A stretch of 64,000 nt of DNA from Telopea speciosissima (lineage: Eukaryota > Streptophyta > Magnoliopsida > Proteales > Proteaceae), in contig NC_057924.1 of the NCBI RefSeq assembly GCF_018873765.1, positions 6,510,001-6,574,000 on the forward strand. The letters run 5' to 3'. Below, in pieces: positions 34,121 to 44,793 of this stretch. The translations under genes and the position numbers were made by a program. Numbering within the stretch: position 1 is the first letter of the stretch; every line of letters begins with the position of its first letter. The notes beneath the pieces were generated by a model, which was given only the letters and a program-made list of their open reading frames with translations, made no database searches and was not told where the DNA came from.

Positions 34121-34562
34121 AGTTTATAGATTAGGAATTGGGATTTTGGATGGGTCCCAACCGATATAAGAATTGGTAGAAATAGATTTCATACAGGATC
34201 TATCTGATCTAGATTGGCGGAATTGGAATTGACCTTGGCCAATGGATGCGAATTGGCCCAAACTAGTCGAATCAAGTCTCCTTAGTGATACTTAGTCCAC
34301 ATTTAATTGCTTTCCAAAAAATGGAGCCTTTGGGTATCATATTTGACCCCTTGTGAGGTCCTGTTGAGGTTGATGGCTGGTGGGCCCTTGAATTGCACCA
34401 ACAAACAAAAAATAAAAAGAAACCCAAATAAATCGACTCTATTCAATTGTTCAAACCTTGTAATGGGTGGTGGAAAAGTCGGCTCCTTATTGTTAGGTAT
34501 GAGTAGAGATTTTCGTCTTCTATTTCCTATGTAATGATCTAACTTTGTAAGACGTATTTTGG

Positions 34563-35097
34563 CATAATTGGAAGATTAGGTTTTTTAACTTGATTCGTCT
34601 TTTAAAAAAGCCTGGTGACTTGGCCTTGTCAAACTCGATCAAGGTAAGTCATATTTTTTTATTTTTAATGTAATAAATATATATAAATAAGTAAAAAATT
34701 AAAAAATACCAAAAATAAAGAAAAATTAAAAAGAAAAAAAAAATTAAAAAATCAAGGAATCACATATCGATGCATTTTGAATTTATATCATTGAACAAGA
34801 GAAGGGAATCAAGGAGTTGAGGCTTTGTTACTGTTTTAGAATACATATTTGTTATTTTACTCAACTCAGTTTCTAAGTGAATGAGCTTTATAGTTTTTTA
34901 AAAAAAGAACAAAACTCGTCGAGTTTGTCATGACTCAGGTAAAAGTACCAAGTCTTATTTGACTAGAATGGTTTATGATCCAGTCTCGTCATTTTTTTCA
35001 CCATAGCCTAATCTACACGATTCATGATCATGTTTTTCAAAATTTTAACTTGACTCGAGTGACTTGCCCTCAGTCAAAACCCAATTTTCCTACTATG
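34563..35097 (+). mobile_element. TIR element X, copy 1 (535 bp)
   Basis: The ends 'cataattggaagattagg' and the reverse complement of 'cccaattttcctactatg' are inverted repeats. The flanks 'tattttgg' and 'attcttgg' look like a worn 8-bp target duplication, and the sister copy has the empty site 'attattggaggtaagg' near 37290. The interior is reverse-complementary to 37390-37883. Confidence 0.65.
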
Positions 35098-35513
35098 ATT
35101 CTTGGATGTAAGGGATTTTTTTACTTTCCTTATTTATTAAGTTTTTTTTATGAAAAAGTATTTCCGAAATCTTGTGCAAGCAAGATTTGAAGAGTTGAAA
35201 AGACTAAAAACAATGATAGTAACTAACACCAATTTAATGGAGGCAAACAAGATACACTTGTCCATGAATTTTAATCCTCTGAAGTATGATGCAGTCTCCA
35301 ATGCACTACACTTGAGATAATAAATTTCTTTTGCTGATGCCTTTAGGGCATTAATTTAAGTATTGAGAATTCAAAAGAAAGAGCCGGGAACTTTTTTTGA
35401 TGGAAAAAAGCAGGGAACTTACCTAAGAACTAAAAGGAAAAAGGAAATAAATGCATCAAAGGGACAATCCTCAGAGAATCAAATGATAGGAGATACGCAT
35501 ATTGCGTGGAGTT

Positions 35514-35677
35514 TTTTTTTTTTTTTGATAACAAATATTATTAACGCTGGAACAATGTTCCAGACTAGTCAAAACGGGGGAGGAAAGGTGAGTAAGTTCC
35601 TGCTGAGAGTGTGGGCTGAGAGTGTGAGCTAGTAGCCAGACAATCAGCAACGGAATTCGCCTCACGAAGGGTATGCT
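35514..35677 (-). mobile_element. 5'-truncated LINE tail with 22-bp target duplication
   Basis: The minus strand reads LREANSVADCLATSSHS, the end of a LINE RNase H domain, then a short 3' end and poly(A) (T run at 35511-35526). The duplicated site 'gatacgcatat[t/c]gcgtgg' plus 'agtt' flanks it (35492-35513, 35678-35699; one mismatch). Confidence 0.85.
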
Positions 35678-37389
35678 GATACGCATATCGCGTGGAGTTA
35701 GAGTAGTGCACGAGCTGAGGGTCAAGGAAGCCGCAATGGCCGCCTGCTTTAACTCTTCCCGAAGCACAACTCTCGCTTAAGATCTCTCTCTCATGAGAAT
35801 CCGGATTAGTTCTACACTTCTACATACGGAAAATACTGATACATGGCCGAGGAAACAACTAAAGGTGTCAAATTGACACTGTCAATAGGTATAGTTTCGG
35901 GAATTTATATCGAACACTTGAATTCATTTTCAATACTTAAAATTGTATCATCAATTTCAGTCTAAATTTTATGGAAAAAATATATACTTGGTGGTGTTTC
36001 CTACACTTTCTCATAGGGCAATGTGAGATGACACCTCTATCCCCTAGGTAGATATCGAGGCATGCTCATTCATTGGTTCAGACGCCTGTGTAGAGACCAT
36101 ACGACCAAGTAAAGATCTCTTGCCTTTTTTTTGTTTTGTTTTGGTTAATGAGTTTGATTCAATATACAATACACACAAATCAAAATTAAACTGGAACTAA
36201 ATAATTTTTGTAACCTTGAAGTCAAAATTGAATCGGCTGAGTTGAATTTTATTCGGTTTCTATTTGATATTTGTATTCAATTTTATTTGATTCGTACACA
36301 GTCTCGATATATCAATTCACATTTGGTTTAAGTGGAAACAATCTGTCGAAACAAATAAGATTGAAAGGGAATTACAATTTCATGCAAATCCAGTCTCACA
36401 ATGTCGAATTTAGTACCATTCAACCCTTTTTACACAATTCAACAAAGAAAGCTAGAGTAGATAATTTTACTCAACTCTACAAAGACGCATAATTATAGGA
36501 TTTAGTATGATTTTTCGATTCTATTTATACTGATTACATTTTTCAATTCAATTAAATTCAATTCTAAAATTAAAACTGAACCGAATCAAATGAAATTTCA
36601 CTTTGCAAAATCAATCGACTTTTTTTATTTGATTCGATTCGATTCGATTTCAAACAATCGGTTTTGACTTCAATTCCAATTCTAAATTGACACCCTTGTA
36701 AGAATCACACAAATCTGAACATGTTCATCATTCACGGTGGGTCAGGGATTATAGATTAGGAATTGGGATTTTGATGGGTCCCAACCGATATGAGTATTAG
36801 TAGAAATAAATTCCATACACGATCATCTGATCTTGATCGGTGGAATTGGAATTGACCTTGGCCAATTGATGCGAATAGACCCAAACCGATTGATCCAATA
36901 GACCCGAATAAATTGATTCTATTCATTTGGTCTAAAGGTTTTCCTGAGTGGTGGAAAAGTCGGCTCCTTACTTTTAAGCTCTTCTTGTTATCATTTTTCA
37001 TTTTATTTTTGGACACAAAAATGTCTTTGCAAGTGTTTGGTATCATTTATGGATCCGATTTTTATTTAAACTTAATCAAAATAATGAAAAACGATAATAA
37101 AGTCAAGACCCATTTATCTATTATGACCAAAAATTATTTTTAATCATTTTTGCGGCTACTTTATTGTCACAAAAATGAGGGGTAAAATGGATATTTGTTA
37201 GCACCAGCCACTGAAATCAGTAATCACACCAACACCTTGTAGGAATTTAGCTTTTCGTCTTCTATTTCCTATCTAATGATCTAAAACGTATTATTGGAGG
37301 TAAGGGAATTTCTTACTTTCCTCGTTTTATTTATGAATTTTCTTGTAATGAAAAAATGAATCTTTTCTATCTTGATTTCAAAGGTTGAA

Positions 37390-37883
37390 ACATAATCGGA
37401 AAATTGGGTTTTGATTGGGCTGAGTCACTCGAGTCGAGTCAAATTTTTGAAAAATTTGGTCAAAATTCGTGTAAACTAGGTTTGGATAAAAAATGAGAAG
37501 ACCCGATCGTAAATCGTCCAAATCAAATAGTACTCAGTTTATTTACCTGAGTCATGATAGACTTGGCGAATTTAATCGTTTTTTTTATTAAAAAAAACCA
37601 TAAAGCCGCTTCACTTGGAAACTGAGTTGAGTAAAATAGTAAATCCATATTCTAAAAGAGTAAGAAACCCTCAAATCCTCGTCTCCTTTCTCTTGTTCGA
37701 TGATATAAACTCAAAATGCATTGATATGTGATTTTTTTGGGGGGTTTTTCATACTTTTTTGTATTTTTTTATTAGTTTAAATAAGAAAAAATGTGACTCG
37801 CATTGACGGGGTTTGACAAGTCTGAGTCACCAGTTTTTTTTCTAAAAGATGAGTCGAATTAAAAACTTGGTTTTCTAAAAATG
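37390..37883 (-). mobile_element. TIR element X, copy 2 (opposite orientation)
   Basis: Ends 'cataatcggaaaattggg' and the reverse complement of 'ccatttttagaaaaccaag'-like sequence. Flanks 'ggttgaaa' and 'gattgaaa' differ at one of eight positions. The interior matches 34563-35097 on the other strand ('tcatgactcaggtaaa', 'actcaactcagttt', 'aatgcattttga'). The sister copy is uninterrupted here ('gagttgaaaagactaaaa', near 35195). Confidence 0.65.
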
Positions 37884-38429
37884 GATTGAAAGACTAAAAA
37901 GATTGGTATTTAACAACTTAATAGAGGCAACCAATCAATATCCACCCGCTAAAACACAAAAAACAATGGTATTAACTAACAGAGGCAACCAAGATACATT
38001 TGCTCATGAATTTTCATCTTCTTAAATGCGGTGTGCACTGCCCAATACATCACACATAAAAATCCAATCGTCCACCTAACATTTGGAGGAAAAGTTTCCT
38101 CTCAATGTTGGGATAATGCACCACATTTAAGAATCTAACTAATCATCAAACATTGAGAGGATAAATTTCCTCTTAATATTGGGATAGTGCACAACAGCTG
38201 AGAGGATAAATTTCCTTTGCCGATGCCTTTACGGCATTATTGATTCAAGCACTGAGAATTAATCACTAAGTCGAGAAAAGGGATAAGAAGATAGAAAGAC
38301 AAGACTCGTGAATTTGTATTAGAATGGATGGATTATATTGTTCAGAGAAAGAGCAAGGAACCTTACTAACCGAAGAACTGAATAGAAAAAGGAAATTTCT
38401 TTTACCAAGAAAAAAGAATAGAAAAAGGA

Positions 38430-38600
38430 AATAAATGCATCGAAGGGACAATGCACAAAGTGCAGTCAGTCGAGTCGGTTCGCGCGGAGCTGAAGTAGTG
38501 CACGAGGGTCAAGGAAGTCGCAATGGCTGCTGGTTCTACTCTTCCCGAAGCACAACTTTCGCTTCATCTCCTCTCTCTCTCTTACGCTAGGTGTCAATAG
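38430..38600 (+). promoter_or_regulatory. PMD-gene upstream-like sequence
   Basis: 'agtagtgcacgagggtcaag', 'cgcaatggctgctg' and 'ctcttcccgaagcacaact' recur at 35700-35780 and, in diverged form, at 60215-60300 just upstream of the intact PMD gene ('gaagtgcacaaggtagcc', 'taaatggctgtct', 'tattcccgaagg'). It is therefore probably an old PMD 5' region; no PMD coding sequence follows it directly here. Confidence 0.45.
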
Positions 38601-38621
38601 GTATAGTTTCGGGAATTCATT

Positions 38622-38645
38622 TTTTTTTTTTTTTTTTTGGTAAAA
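38622..38645 (-). mobile_element. 24-bp LINE insertion (poly(A) plus a few bases)
   Basis: A T run followed by 'ggtaaaa' sits between two perfect copies of the 17-bp word 'agtttcgggaattcatt' (38605-38621 and 38646-38662). The retained 'ttttacc' next to poly(A) on the minus strand equals the 3' end of the LINE at 11880. It is best explained as an extremely 5'-truncated LINE insertion. Confidence 0.7.
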
Positions 38646-38924
38646 AGTTTCGGGAATTCATTACGAACACTTGAATTTGGCCGAGGAAACAACTAAAGGT
38701 GTTAATTAGTGTAGTTTTGGGAATTCATAATATTCAGTTTTATAAACTGTTTTTCATTTGAGTAGTTTCAGTATAATTTCTATACGATTTCATAGTGGAG
38801 AATCGTTATCCCCTCAAATTCTTCTAATACTTCACATGGGGTTGGAAATGACCACCCTACCCCCTGCTTGAAAACACTGTCCAAGGTGGGGTCCACTCCC
38901 CCCTATTAGAGGAATTGGAGGAAT

Positions 38925-39145
38925 TAGAGGGATTTGGCTCCTGTCCTGCAGTGGCGGGAGCTGGAGCATCTAGCCCAGCTAAACAACAACAAAAACAGGG
39001 GTGGGGTGGTCATTTCACAAGTGGGTCCCACTTGGGCCCCACATGTGAAATGACCATCCCACCCCCTATTTTTAGGTGGTTTCCATGGGCTAGACACTCC
39101 AGCTCCCGCCACTGCAGGGCAGTAGCCAATTCTAAATTGGAGGTG
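38925..39145. mobile_element. Long fold-back element (palindrome centred near 39030)
   Basis: Arms pair almost end to end: 'ctgcagtggcgggagctgga' with 'tccagctcccgccactgcag', 'ggggtggggtggtcatttca' with 'tgaaatgaccatcccacccc'. The centre reads 'gtgggtcccacttggg'. The left outer flank ('gtccactcccccctattaga') is found again near 44300. Confidence 0.75.
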
Positions 39146-39311
39146 CCCACGAATTGGAGATGATAATTATTCCTCCTGTGAGCTCCCCTGTAGCGTGACA
39201 TGGTGTGTAGCGCACATACAAGTATTCAACGTCCCACAGTGCTTGGGCACGTAGCCCACCAACTTGCCTGTGTGTTGGGCTGCATGCCCGAGCATTGTAA
39301 GCTGTCGGATG

Positions 39312-39545
39312 CATGGTTTTAGTGCACGGTATTGGAATGGATATCGGTGACCCGCAAAATCGATATGATACCGATACAGTATCAACCTGGATCGACTATA
39401 TCGAACACAAATGTCTCTGAATTTCTTTAAAAAACGAGTTTTCTAACCATTTTACCTATTTTTCGTACCATGCCACCGATACGATATTGATGACTAGTAA
39501 AATCGATACGTATCGCCCAATACGATATGGACACTTAGAACCATG
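39312..39545. mobile_element. CGATA-rich MITE
   Basis: The ends 'catggttttagtgcacggta' and 'cacttagaaccatg' are inverted repeats; the inside is full of 'ccgatacg'/'cgatatcg' words with an AT-rich core containing 'tttctttaaaaaacgag'. A relative flanks the aquaporin-bearing element (44590-44784 and 60052-60180). Confidence 0.55.
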
Positions 39546-39689
39546 GTCGGATAGTGCACTACAGCATACTACAGAGGACCCAAATCCGATTTCATAAATC
39601 ATTCCGGTTCCGAGCTTTTGCTTTCCCTGCGAATCCTTTTTTGGGTGTGGGCTCTTTTAGAATCTGTAATCACGGGAAGTAAACGGGCA

Positions 39690-39697
39690 TATATAAG
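39690..39697 (+). promoter_or_regulatory. TATA box of PMD copy 1
   Basis: 'tatataag' lies 120 bases before the start codon, followed by a pyrimidine-rich leader (tttctcccatccttcccc). It fits a plant TATA box for this now broken gene; the equivalent is not evident upstream of copy 2. Confidence 0.5.
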
Positions 39698-39816
39698 GAG
39701 GGACATACGGCAGAGGAAGTCGTCATATTAGAGCTTCAGAAATCATAACTTTCTCCCATCCTTCCCCACTTCATTAGTTCATTTCCTCACCCTCTTGTTC
39801 TCCATATTCTCCAAGA

Positions 39817-41836
39817 ATGGCGATTGAAGATCCTCTTACAGAGGAGAGAGAGGAGAAGATGGTATCTTCAAGCGGTGAGTATACAACACTCAGAATTGGA
39901 AGATTCCTCAAGCCTTGTGCTGATTGTCCTGTACAAGCAGCATCACTACCTCACGCTCCCCTCTTATCTGAAACAATGTCTCAAAATCATACAAAATGGC
40001 CTTTAGAGGTTCGATTCAAGGGTTGCTACCTGCAACAGAGAAAGTGGAAAGAATTGGTTGATCGTTTGGCAAGGAAACATGAATTTATATGGAAAAAAGC
40101 AGGTATTTACCATGCAATCCTAAGTTCCACATATCCTATCCAAATAGATCGGGAACTACTTCTTGGGCTCTCAGAATTTTGGTGTTCAGGCACCAACACC
40201 TTTGTATTTCCATGGGGAGAAGCCACAATGACATTAGAGGATATATTGGTTCTTGGTGGATTCTCTGTTCTAGGACTACCTGCTTAGACTCCTCTCCTAG
40301 AAAATCCTCTTAAGAAGATAGAGGAGAAATTGATTGCAGAGCACAAACAGTTCAGTCGAAGCAGAGCTAAAAAGGCTGAACAGTCAGCTTGGATCAACCG
40401 ATTCATGAGTAACGAGGCAGAGGGAGAGACAGAGGAGCTAGAACACGTAGCACTTCTGGTGTTGCGGTTGTCTAGGTTTTGTTTCCCTTCTCACCCGGGA
40501 AAAGTAATAGGGAAACATGTATTCTCTGTCGCCGTTCACTTGTCCCAAGGAACTCGTCTGGCTCTTGCACCTGCAATTCTCGCCAGTCTTTACAAAGACC
40601 TTCGGTTCATCCATGAGCAGGTATACATGGTCAACTCTGCGTCAAAAAATTATTGTCTGGGCTCCGTTTCAATTATTAGAGTTGTGGGCTTGGGAACGAT
40701 TCCCTCTTCTCAGATCCAGTGATTCTCCTAATCCACTGCACCCTGGGGAGCCCAGGGTGGGTCGATGGAACAACTCTACCTTGAACCTAAGATTCAAATT
40801 GAAGCTTCCACATGTGAAGTCTATGCTTAAACAGATTGAGAATTTTGAATGGCGGCCTTATGTGTCTACTGTTAACAACTGGTCATGTCCTTCTTTCTAC
40901 AAAGAGAGGGAAGAGCTACTAAACAATGGTTCTCACCTCGAAGATGATGAACTACAGGCCTTTGTTCGTTGCTTAAGGAGCTGTGAACTTGTTGGGTTGG
41001 ATTGTGTGGAACAGTATCTACCGCACCGGGTGGCGAGACAGTTTGGGATTGATCAAGATCTTCCCGGACATTTCCCCCGAGTTAATTCAGACAGGAAAAT
41101 TGCTTGGGGTAGCTATGATCACAATGTGAGGGACCCAAGGCCTTACATTCGCTCCAGATTTATAGAGACAAATTTCACACAGAGATATGTTAATTGGTGG
41201 AAGGAATGTATGGTAGTCCCCAGAGAGGCGATCAAGGATCTCTTGGAGAAAAGAGAGAGGAAGAAGAAGAATTTCGAGGTTAATGAAGCTTGGAAAGATG
41301 AGGAACAGAGTAATCGTGACAGATGGGGTGATCATCCACTGGGATTTGCTCCCAAAAAAACCAATTTCATAAGGGAGAAGCATTCTGATGTTGGGGAGGA
41401 CACCGGACATTATGAGTCCATTGAGGCACAAAGGAAAAGAAAAAGTGGATCAGCAAAGACCCAGAAACCTGGTGATGGTAAGAGGAAGAAGACTTCCCGA
41501 ACAAGTAAATTGTCCAATTCCAAAGCATTGCTGCTGGTTGAAGAGAAACCAGAAAGCCAAAAAGAAGAAGAAAATTCGAAGGAACTTATGCCCATTTGGA
41601 ATGATACTGATCACCAATTTGATGAGGAAGATGAGGAGGACGATGATTATACGCCCATTGCAGAACTAAGGAAAAGAAGAAGTGGATCAGTTAAGACCAA
41701 GGAACCTGGTAATGGTAAGTGGGAGATGACTGCCCAACCAATTAGTTTCTATAACTCAAAAGGCATTGGTGCAGATTGAAGAGAAAGCACAGTCATGTGG
41801 AATGATTCTGATTACCATTGATGATGAGGACGATTA
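39817..41836 (+). pseudogene. Plant mobile domain (PMD, MAIN-like) gene, broken copy
   Basis: An intronless copy of the gene at 60466-62559. It begins with the same MAIEDPLTEEREEKMVSS and shows the PMD words FWCSGTNTFVFPWGEATMTL, VLGGFSVLGLP, SAWINRFM and LALAPAILASLYKDL. Three defects break it: TAG at 40285-40287 where copy 2 has ACT/ACC codons; a net +4 shift near 40640-40660 (19 bases where copy 2 has 15, just before TGGGCT); and an extra base near 41763 that ends the frame at 41779, while homology runs on to 41836. It lacks one ~35-residue repeat of the charged tail. PMD proteins such as Arabidopsis MAIN and MAIL1 are nuclear and affect meristems and silencing; the domain is also carried by transposons. 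Confidence 0.88.
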
Positions 41837-42198
41837 ATTTATGGTAGAGAACCAGTTGTTTTATTTTGCAGGTTAAGCTTCTAAGATAAGGACTTAGCAT
41901 GTTTTTGCTTATTTTGTGCTGCTATTTGTAAGTAGTCTAGCTTGTTTTTTTGCTTATTATGTGTTACTGTTTGTCATTAGTGGCTTAAGCATATATGCTT
42001 ACTAACCATAAAAAAATCAAGGTTACTAGAAGGGCAATTGTACATAAACCAGTAAGAGTATGGTGACCAAGAGTTTTTATTGTACAGAATGTGGGCAGGG
42101 GTATGAATGCTGATGCAGTTTCTATTTCCATTCACACAGAATTTGTGTCAATTCATTCATTACTCTAAATAGGCAGTAAAGGGAGGATAACTTCTTGT

Positions 42199-42782
42199 TG
42201 CATCAAGAAACTTCCGGCGGGCCCTCCAAGGATAGAACTTGCACAGAGGGACAACAAACAAGGGAAATTAGTGCCGGTGGGGTACCGGTGAAGGGCTCTC
42301 TGATGTCTAAGTTAGGTATCTTTAGCAAACAGAATAAATAATAAGAGTATCAGGAGTGTGATCCCCTTGCATGGGATGTTACCTTCCAATTTATAGGATT
42401 GATTCCCTTTGATTGATGTGATAATGAGAAGGTCTTGATTTGAGAGATGATGGAGCCCTCCTGGTTGTCAGGAGGTGGAGTGTTCCCGTTTATCAGGTTA
42501 TGGAGAGTTCCTATCTGATAAGGTCTCCTACATGTCTGAGAGCTTTGTTTGGTGAGCATCATTAGATGCTCATTAGTGTTGTTGTGTCGTGGGAAAAGGT
42601 TTCCTTTGCTTGATAACCATACTTAGTGGGTGATGATGTGCCAGGTCATGGAGGTTTACTTTGACCTGGGTTGTTGGCCCATCAGGTGAGCCAATTGTTC
42701 CTCGTTATCCTTAGTGGGTCTTGGACCCTCGGGATGGGTCCTGTGTGGGTATGATTCTTCCAGTTCTTCTGATCGGACGTCA
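42199..42782. mobile_element. Solo LTR (584 bp) downstream of PMD copy 1
   Basis: Begins TG and ends CA with a perfect 5-bp target duplication 'cttgt' (42194-42198 and 42783-42787). The matching place behind PMD copy 2 (about 62950, 'ggataacctgtgatttaag') is uninterrupted. No coding sense inside. The family is unknown. Confidence 0.75.
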
Positions 42783-43022
42783 CTTGTAATTTAAGATCTG
42801 TTGGTAGGAATAGGACTACTTCTTTAGGTAGGGCAATGGAACGTTGTTGTACAAATATTCTAATTCATATTATGCACCTGCCCTCTTAATTTGACTCCAG
42901 ATTTGGGACCTTGCTGTTGAAGTTTATGGATGCATAACTAGCTTTTCCCCAGATTGACTCTTACTTCTTTTGCATCTAATCAAGACGATGGTTACGGATT
43001 GTGCACGCCAGCCATCCATGCG

Positions 43023-43276
43023 TCTAAGGGTGTCAATTTAGGACCAAATTTGGTAATCGGAGAACCAACTCAATAAAAGCCAGAATCACCCACCCATTAA
43101 GTTATTGATCCGATTTTAAAGCTTGAATCACCCACTTAGTAAATAGGTTAGAACTGAAAGATCAATTTGTTTCCTCCAAGACCTATTTCAAACTTGCATT
43201 TAATCACATATATGGTATGTATTTTTTTGGAAAACATATATTTGGTGTTGATGATGTGGATTTTGAAAATTTTTAT
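43023..43276. other. PMD 3' flank with a 'taagggtgtcaat' MITE end
   Basis: 'ctaagggtgtcaatttagg' at 43023 resembles the MITE ends at 33008, and the following 250 bp match 63490-63660 behind PMD copy 2 ('aagacctatttc.aacttgca', 'ttggtgttgatgatgtggat'). Confidence 0.45.
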
Positions 43277-43445
43277 GGGAAGTAGTTTTCTGCACAGGAG
43301 TGTGGCCTACGCCAGCACTCCCTTGTGTCTATCTCTCTCCTCCTTAAAACAAGGGGGTAGAGGTGTCTTTTCACATGGGGAGGAGAGAGATAGACTCATG
43401 GGAGTGCTAGCGTAGGCCACACTCTCGGACAGAGAACTTTTTCCC
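43277..43445. mobile_element. 169-bp Mutator-like MITE, copy 2
   Basis: Same family and same length as 28517-28685, with ends 'gggaagtagttttctg' and 'cagagaactttttccc'. It has a perfect 9-bp target duplication 'aatttttat' (43268-43276, 43446-43454). The sister site behind PMD copy 2 is empty ('ggaatttttatttattgg', about 63660). Confidence 0.9.
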
Positions 43446-43639
43446 AATTTTTATTTAATGATATGCATAGTAATGGATATTTTCTTTTAATAATTGAGTT
43501 TTTTTTTTTTTTTTTTTAAAGCTTATAGATGGATATTTGTGTATATGGATGAATATTTGATTATTTTTATGCTTCAAAATGAATATTTAATTGTATATAT
43601 ATTAAAGAATAGATATTTGATTATTTGTATATGGGACAA

Positions 43640-43880
43640 GGGTGGGCATGCCGTCTAAACAAAAATTGCAAAATGTAAACAATAAATTGTAAAGCATAAC
43701 CTAACACAGGGCCGGGCCGGGCTGGGGTTAGCCTGAGGCTTCAACTCTGGCCGAGCCCAACCCTGAAAATTTCAACTCTAACTCCCCCTCAGGCTTGGAA
43801 AAATCAAACCCAAACCCTGTTTGGGCTGAGGGAGGGCTAGGGCAGGCTTAGGCCGACATGGCCAAACTAACACCCCTAAC
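43640..43880. mobile_element. Possible third relative of the GGCCCGAACC hAT-like MITEs
   Basis: 'gggccgggccgggctggggt', 'ccgagcccaaccctg' and 'tgtttgggctgagggagggc' resemble the arms of 26879-27437, but ends and target duplication are not clear. Confidence 0.35.
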
Positions 43881-44434
43881 GCTACCTGGTCGCGTGACCT
43901 ACGTGGCTCCTACACCTAGACACATAAAGCGTGGAAGTACCACTCTTCTACCCCCCTCCCATAGAATAAAAAATACCATCTATATTGCCCCCGCACTCCA
44001 TGCATTCTCATTAGCCCACTTGTTGATGCAGCGACTAGAGGCCAGGAAAGTGATCTCTTGCCCTTTTTTTATTCAGTTTTTATGCATGGTTGTCTATGTA
44101 CTCAATAGTGACTTTCAACCGTTGGATTGAGGTTGGAGGTTTGGGGTTTGGGGGGGGGGAAGAAATGTAATAACACATCCCCCTCTTCCCGAGTCGCTAT
44201 CCCTGAAGTTCGCTTACCGGTACGGTTGTGCAGTTCCTCTCATAGGGGGCTGAAATGACCATTCTACCCCTTGACCGAACACACTGCCCGGGTGGGATCC
44301 ACCCCCCCTTTTATTAGAGGCACTAGGGGACCGTACCGGGCAGGGGAACCGCAGGTGATAAAAATTCCCTCTTCCTCCGTCCATCAGTTGAAAATATGGG
44401 ACTTGATCTCAGCCCATGGGCAACAGGTGGCAGG

Positions 44435-44572
44435 TGCGTGGATTGAACAGCGCTTTTACCGCCTTTTACCCTCGCCCAATGCCCCCGCTTGAGCAGGGGT
44501 AAGGCGATCAAAGCGCCGCTCCATCCTGTGCGCCGCACAAGTGTCGCGACGCTCGGATTGACAGGATCTTTT
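44435..44572. mobile_element. GC-rich fold-back element, copy C
   Basis: 'cagcgcttttaccgcctttt' against 'aaggcgatcaaagcgccgct', then 'ctgtgcgccgcac', as in copies A and B. Shorter and more diverged. Confidence 0.5.
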
Positions 44573-44589
44573 TCCGAAAATATGACCAT

Positions 44590-44784
44590 ATACATACAAT
44601 GTTGTACATAAAATCCTTTGTGTTAACAACTCGCATTAGTCAGGTCGATACTCTTTTCCAATACGTAAATAGGTACCAACATCATGGTATGAAGTATCGG
44701 TATCATATGAAGCGATCCATATACCGATTCCGATACCATGTCAAACCCGAATCGATTGAACTTTGCAGACTAGGAGTAAAACAA
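44590..44784. mobile_element. Left half of a CGATA-rich MITE, split by the aquaporin element
   Basis: 'gaagtatcggtatcatatga', 'ataccgattccgataccatg' and 'cgaatcgattgaactttgc' are of the 39312 MITE type. The right half resumes at 60052-60180 ('cgatacgggcc', 'taccgatatt', 'taaccgatacg'). The insertion site 'tttaaaaaa' corresponds to 'tttctttaaaaaa' in the core of the 39312 copy. Confidence 0.55.
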
Positions 44785-44793
44785 TTTAAAAAA

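Larger units (their letters stand above)
33005..35935. repeat. Tandem duplication, copy 1
   Basis: From 'gtttggttcaatatacaata' to 'tagtttcgggaatttat' this segment matches 36140-38690 in the same order, including 'caattcacatttggtttaag', 'taagaatcacac', 'gattaggaattgggattttg' and 'gcagtaggggaaatt'-type blocks. Large differences are insertions: a hAT-like MITE (33612-34120), a TIR element (34563-35097) and a LINE tail (35514-35677). No gene inside. Confidence 0.8.
36140..38690. repeat. Tandem duplication, copy 2
   Basis: Matches 33005-35935 but lacks its hAT-like MITE and long LINE tail. It has its own TIR element (37390-37883) and an extra block of short repeats around 38070-38190 ('gaggaaaagtttcctctcaa'). 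The stretch 36700-37380 is AT-rich without a gene. Confidence 0.8.

Noticed and set aside
34563-37883. Inversion inside the tandem duplication
   Set aside because: The reverse-complementary segments sit at different places relative to flanking blocks, each has its own worn 8-bp duplication, and each sister copy has an empty site; independent insertions explain this better.
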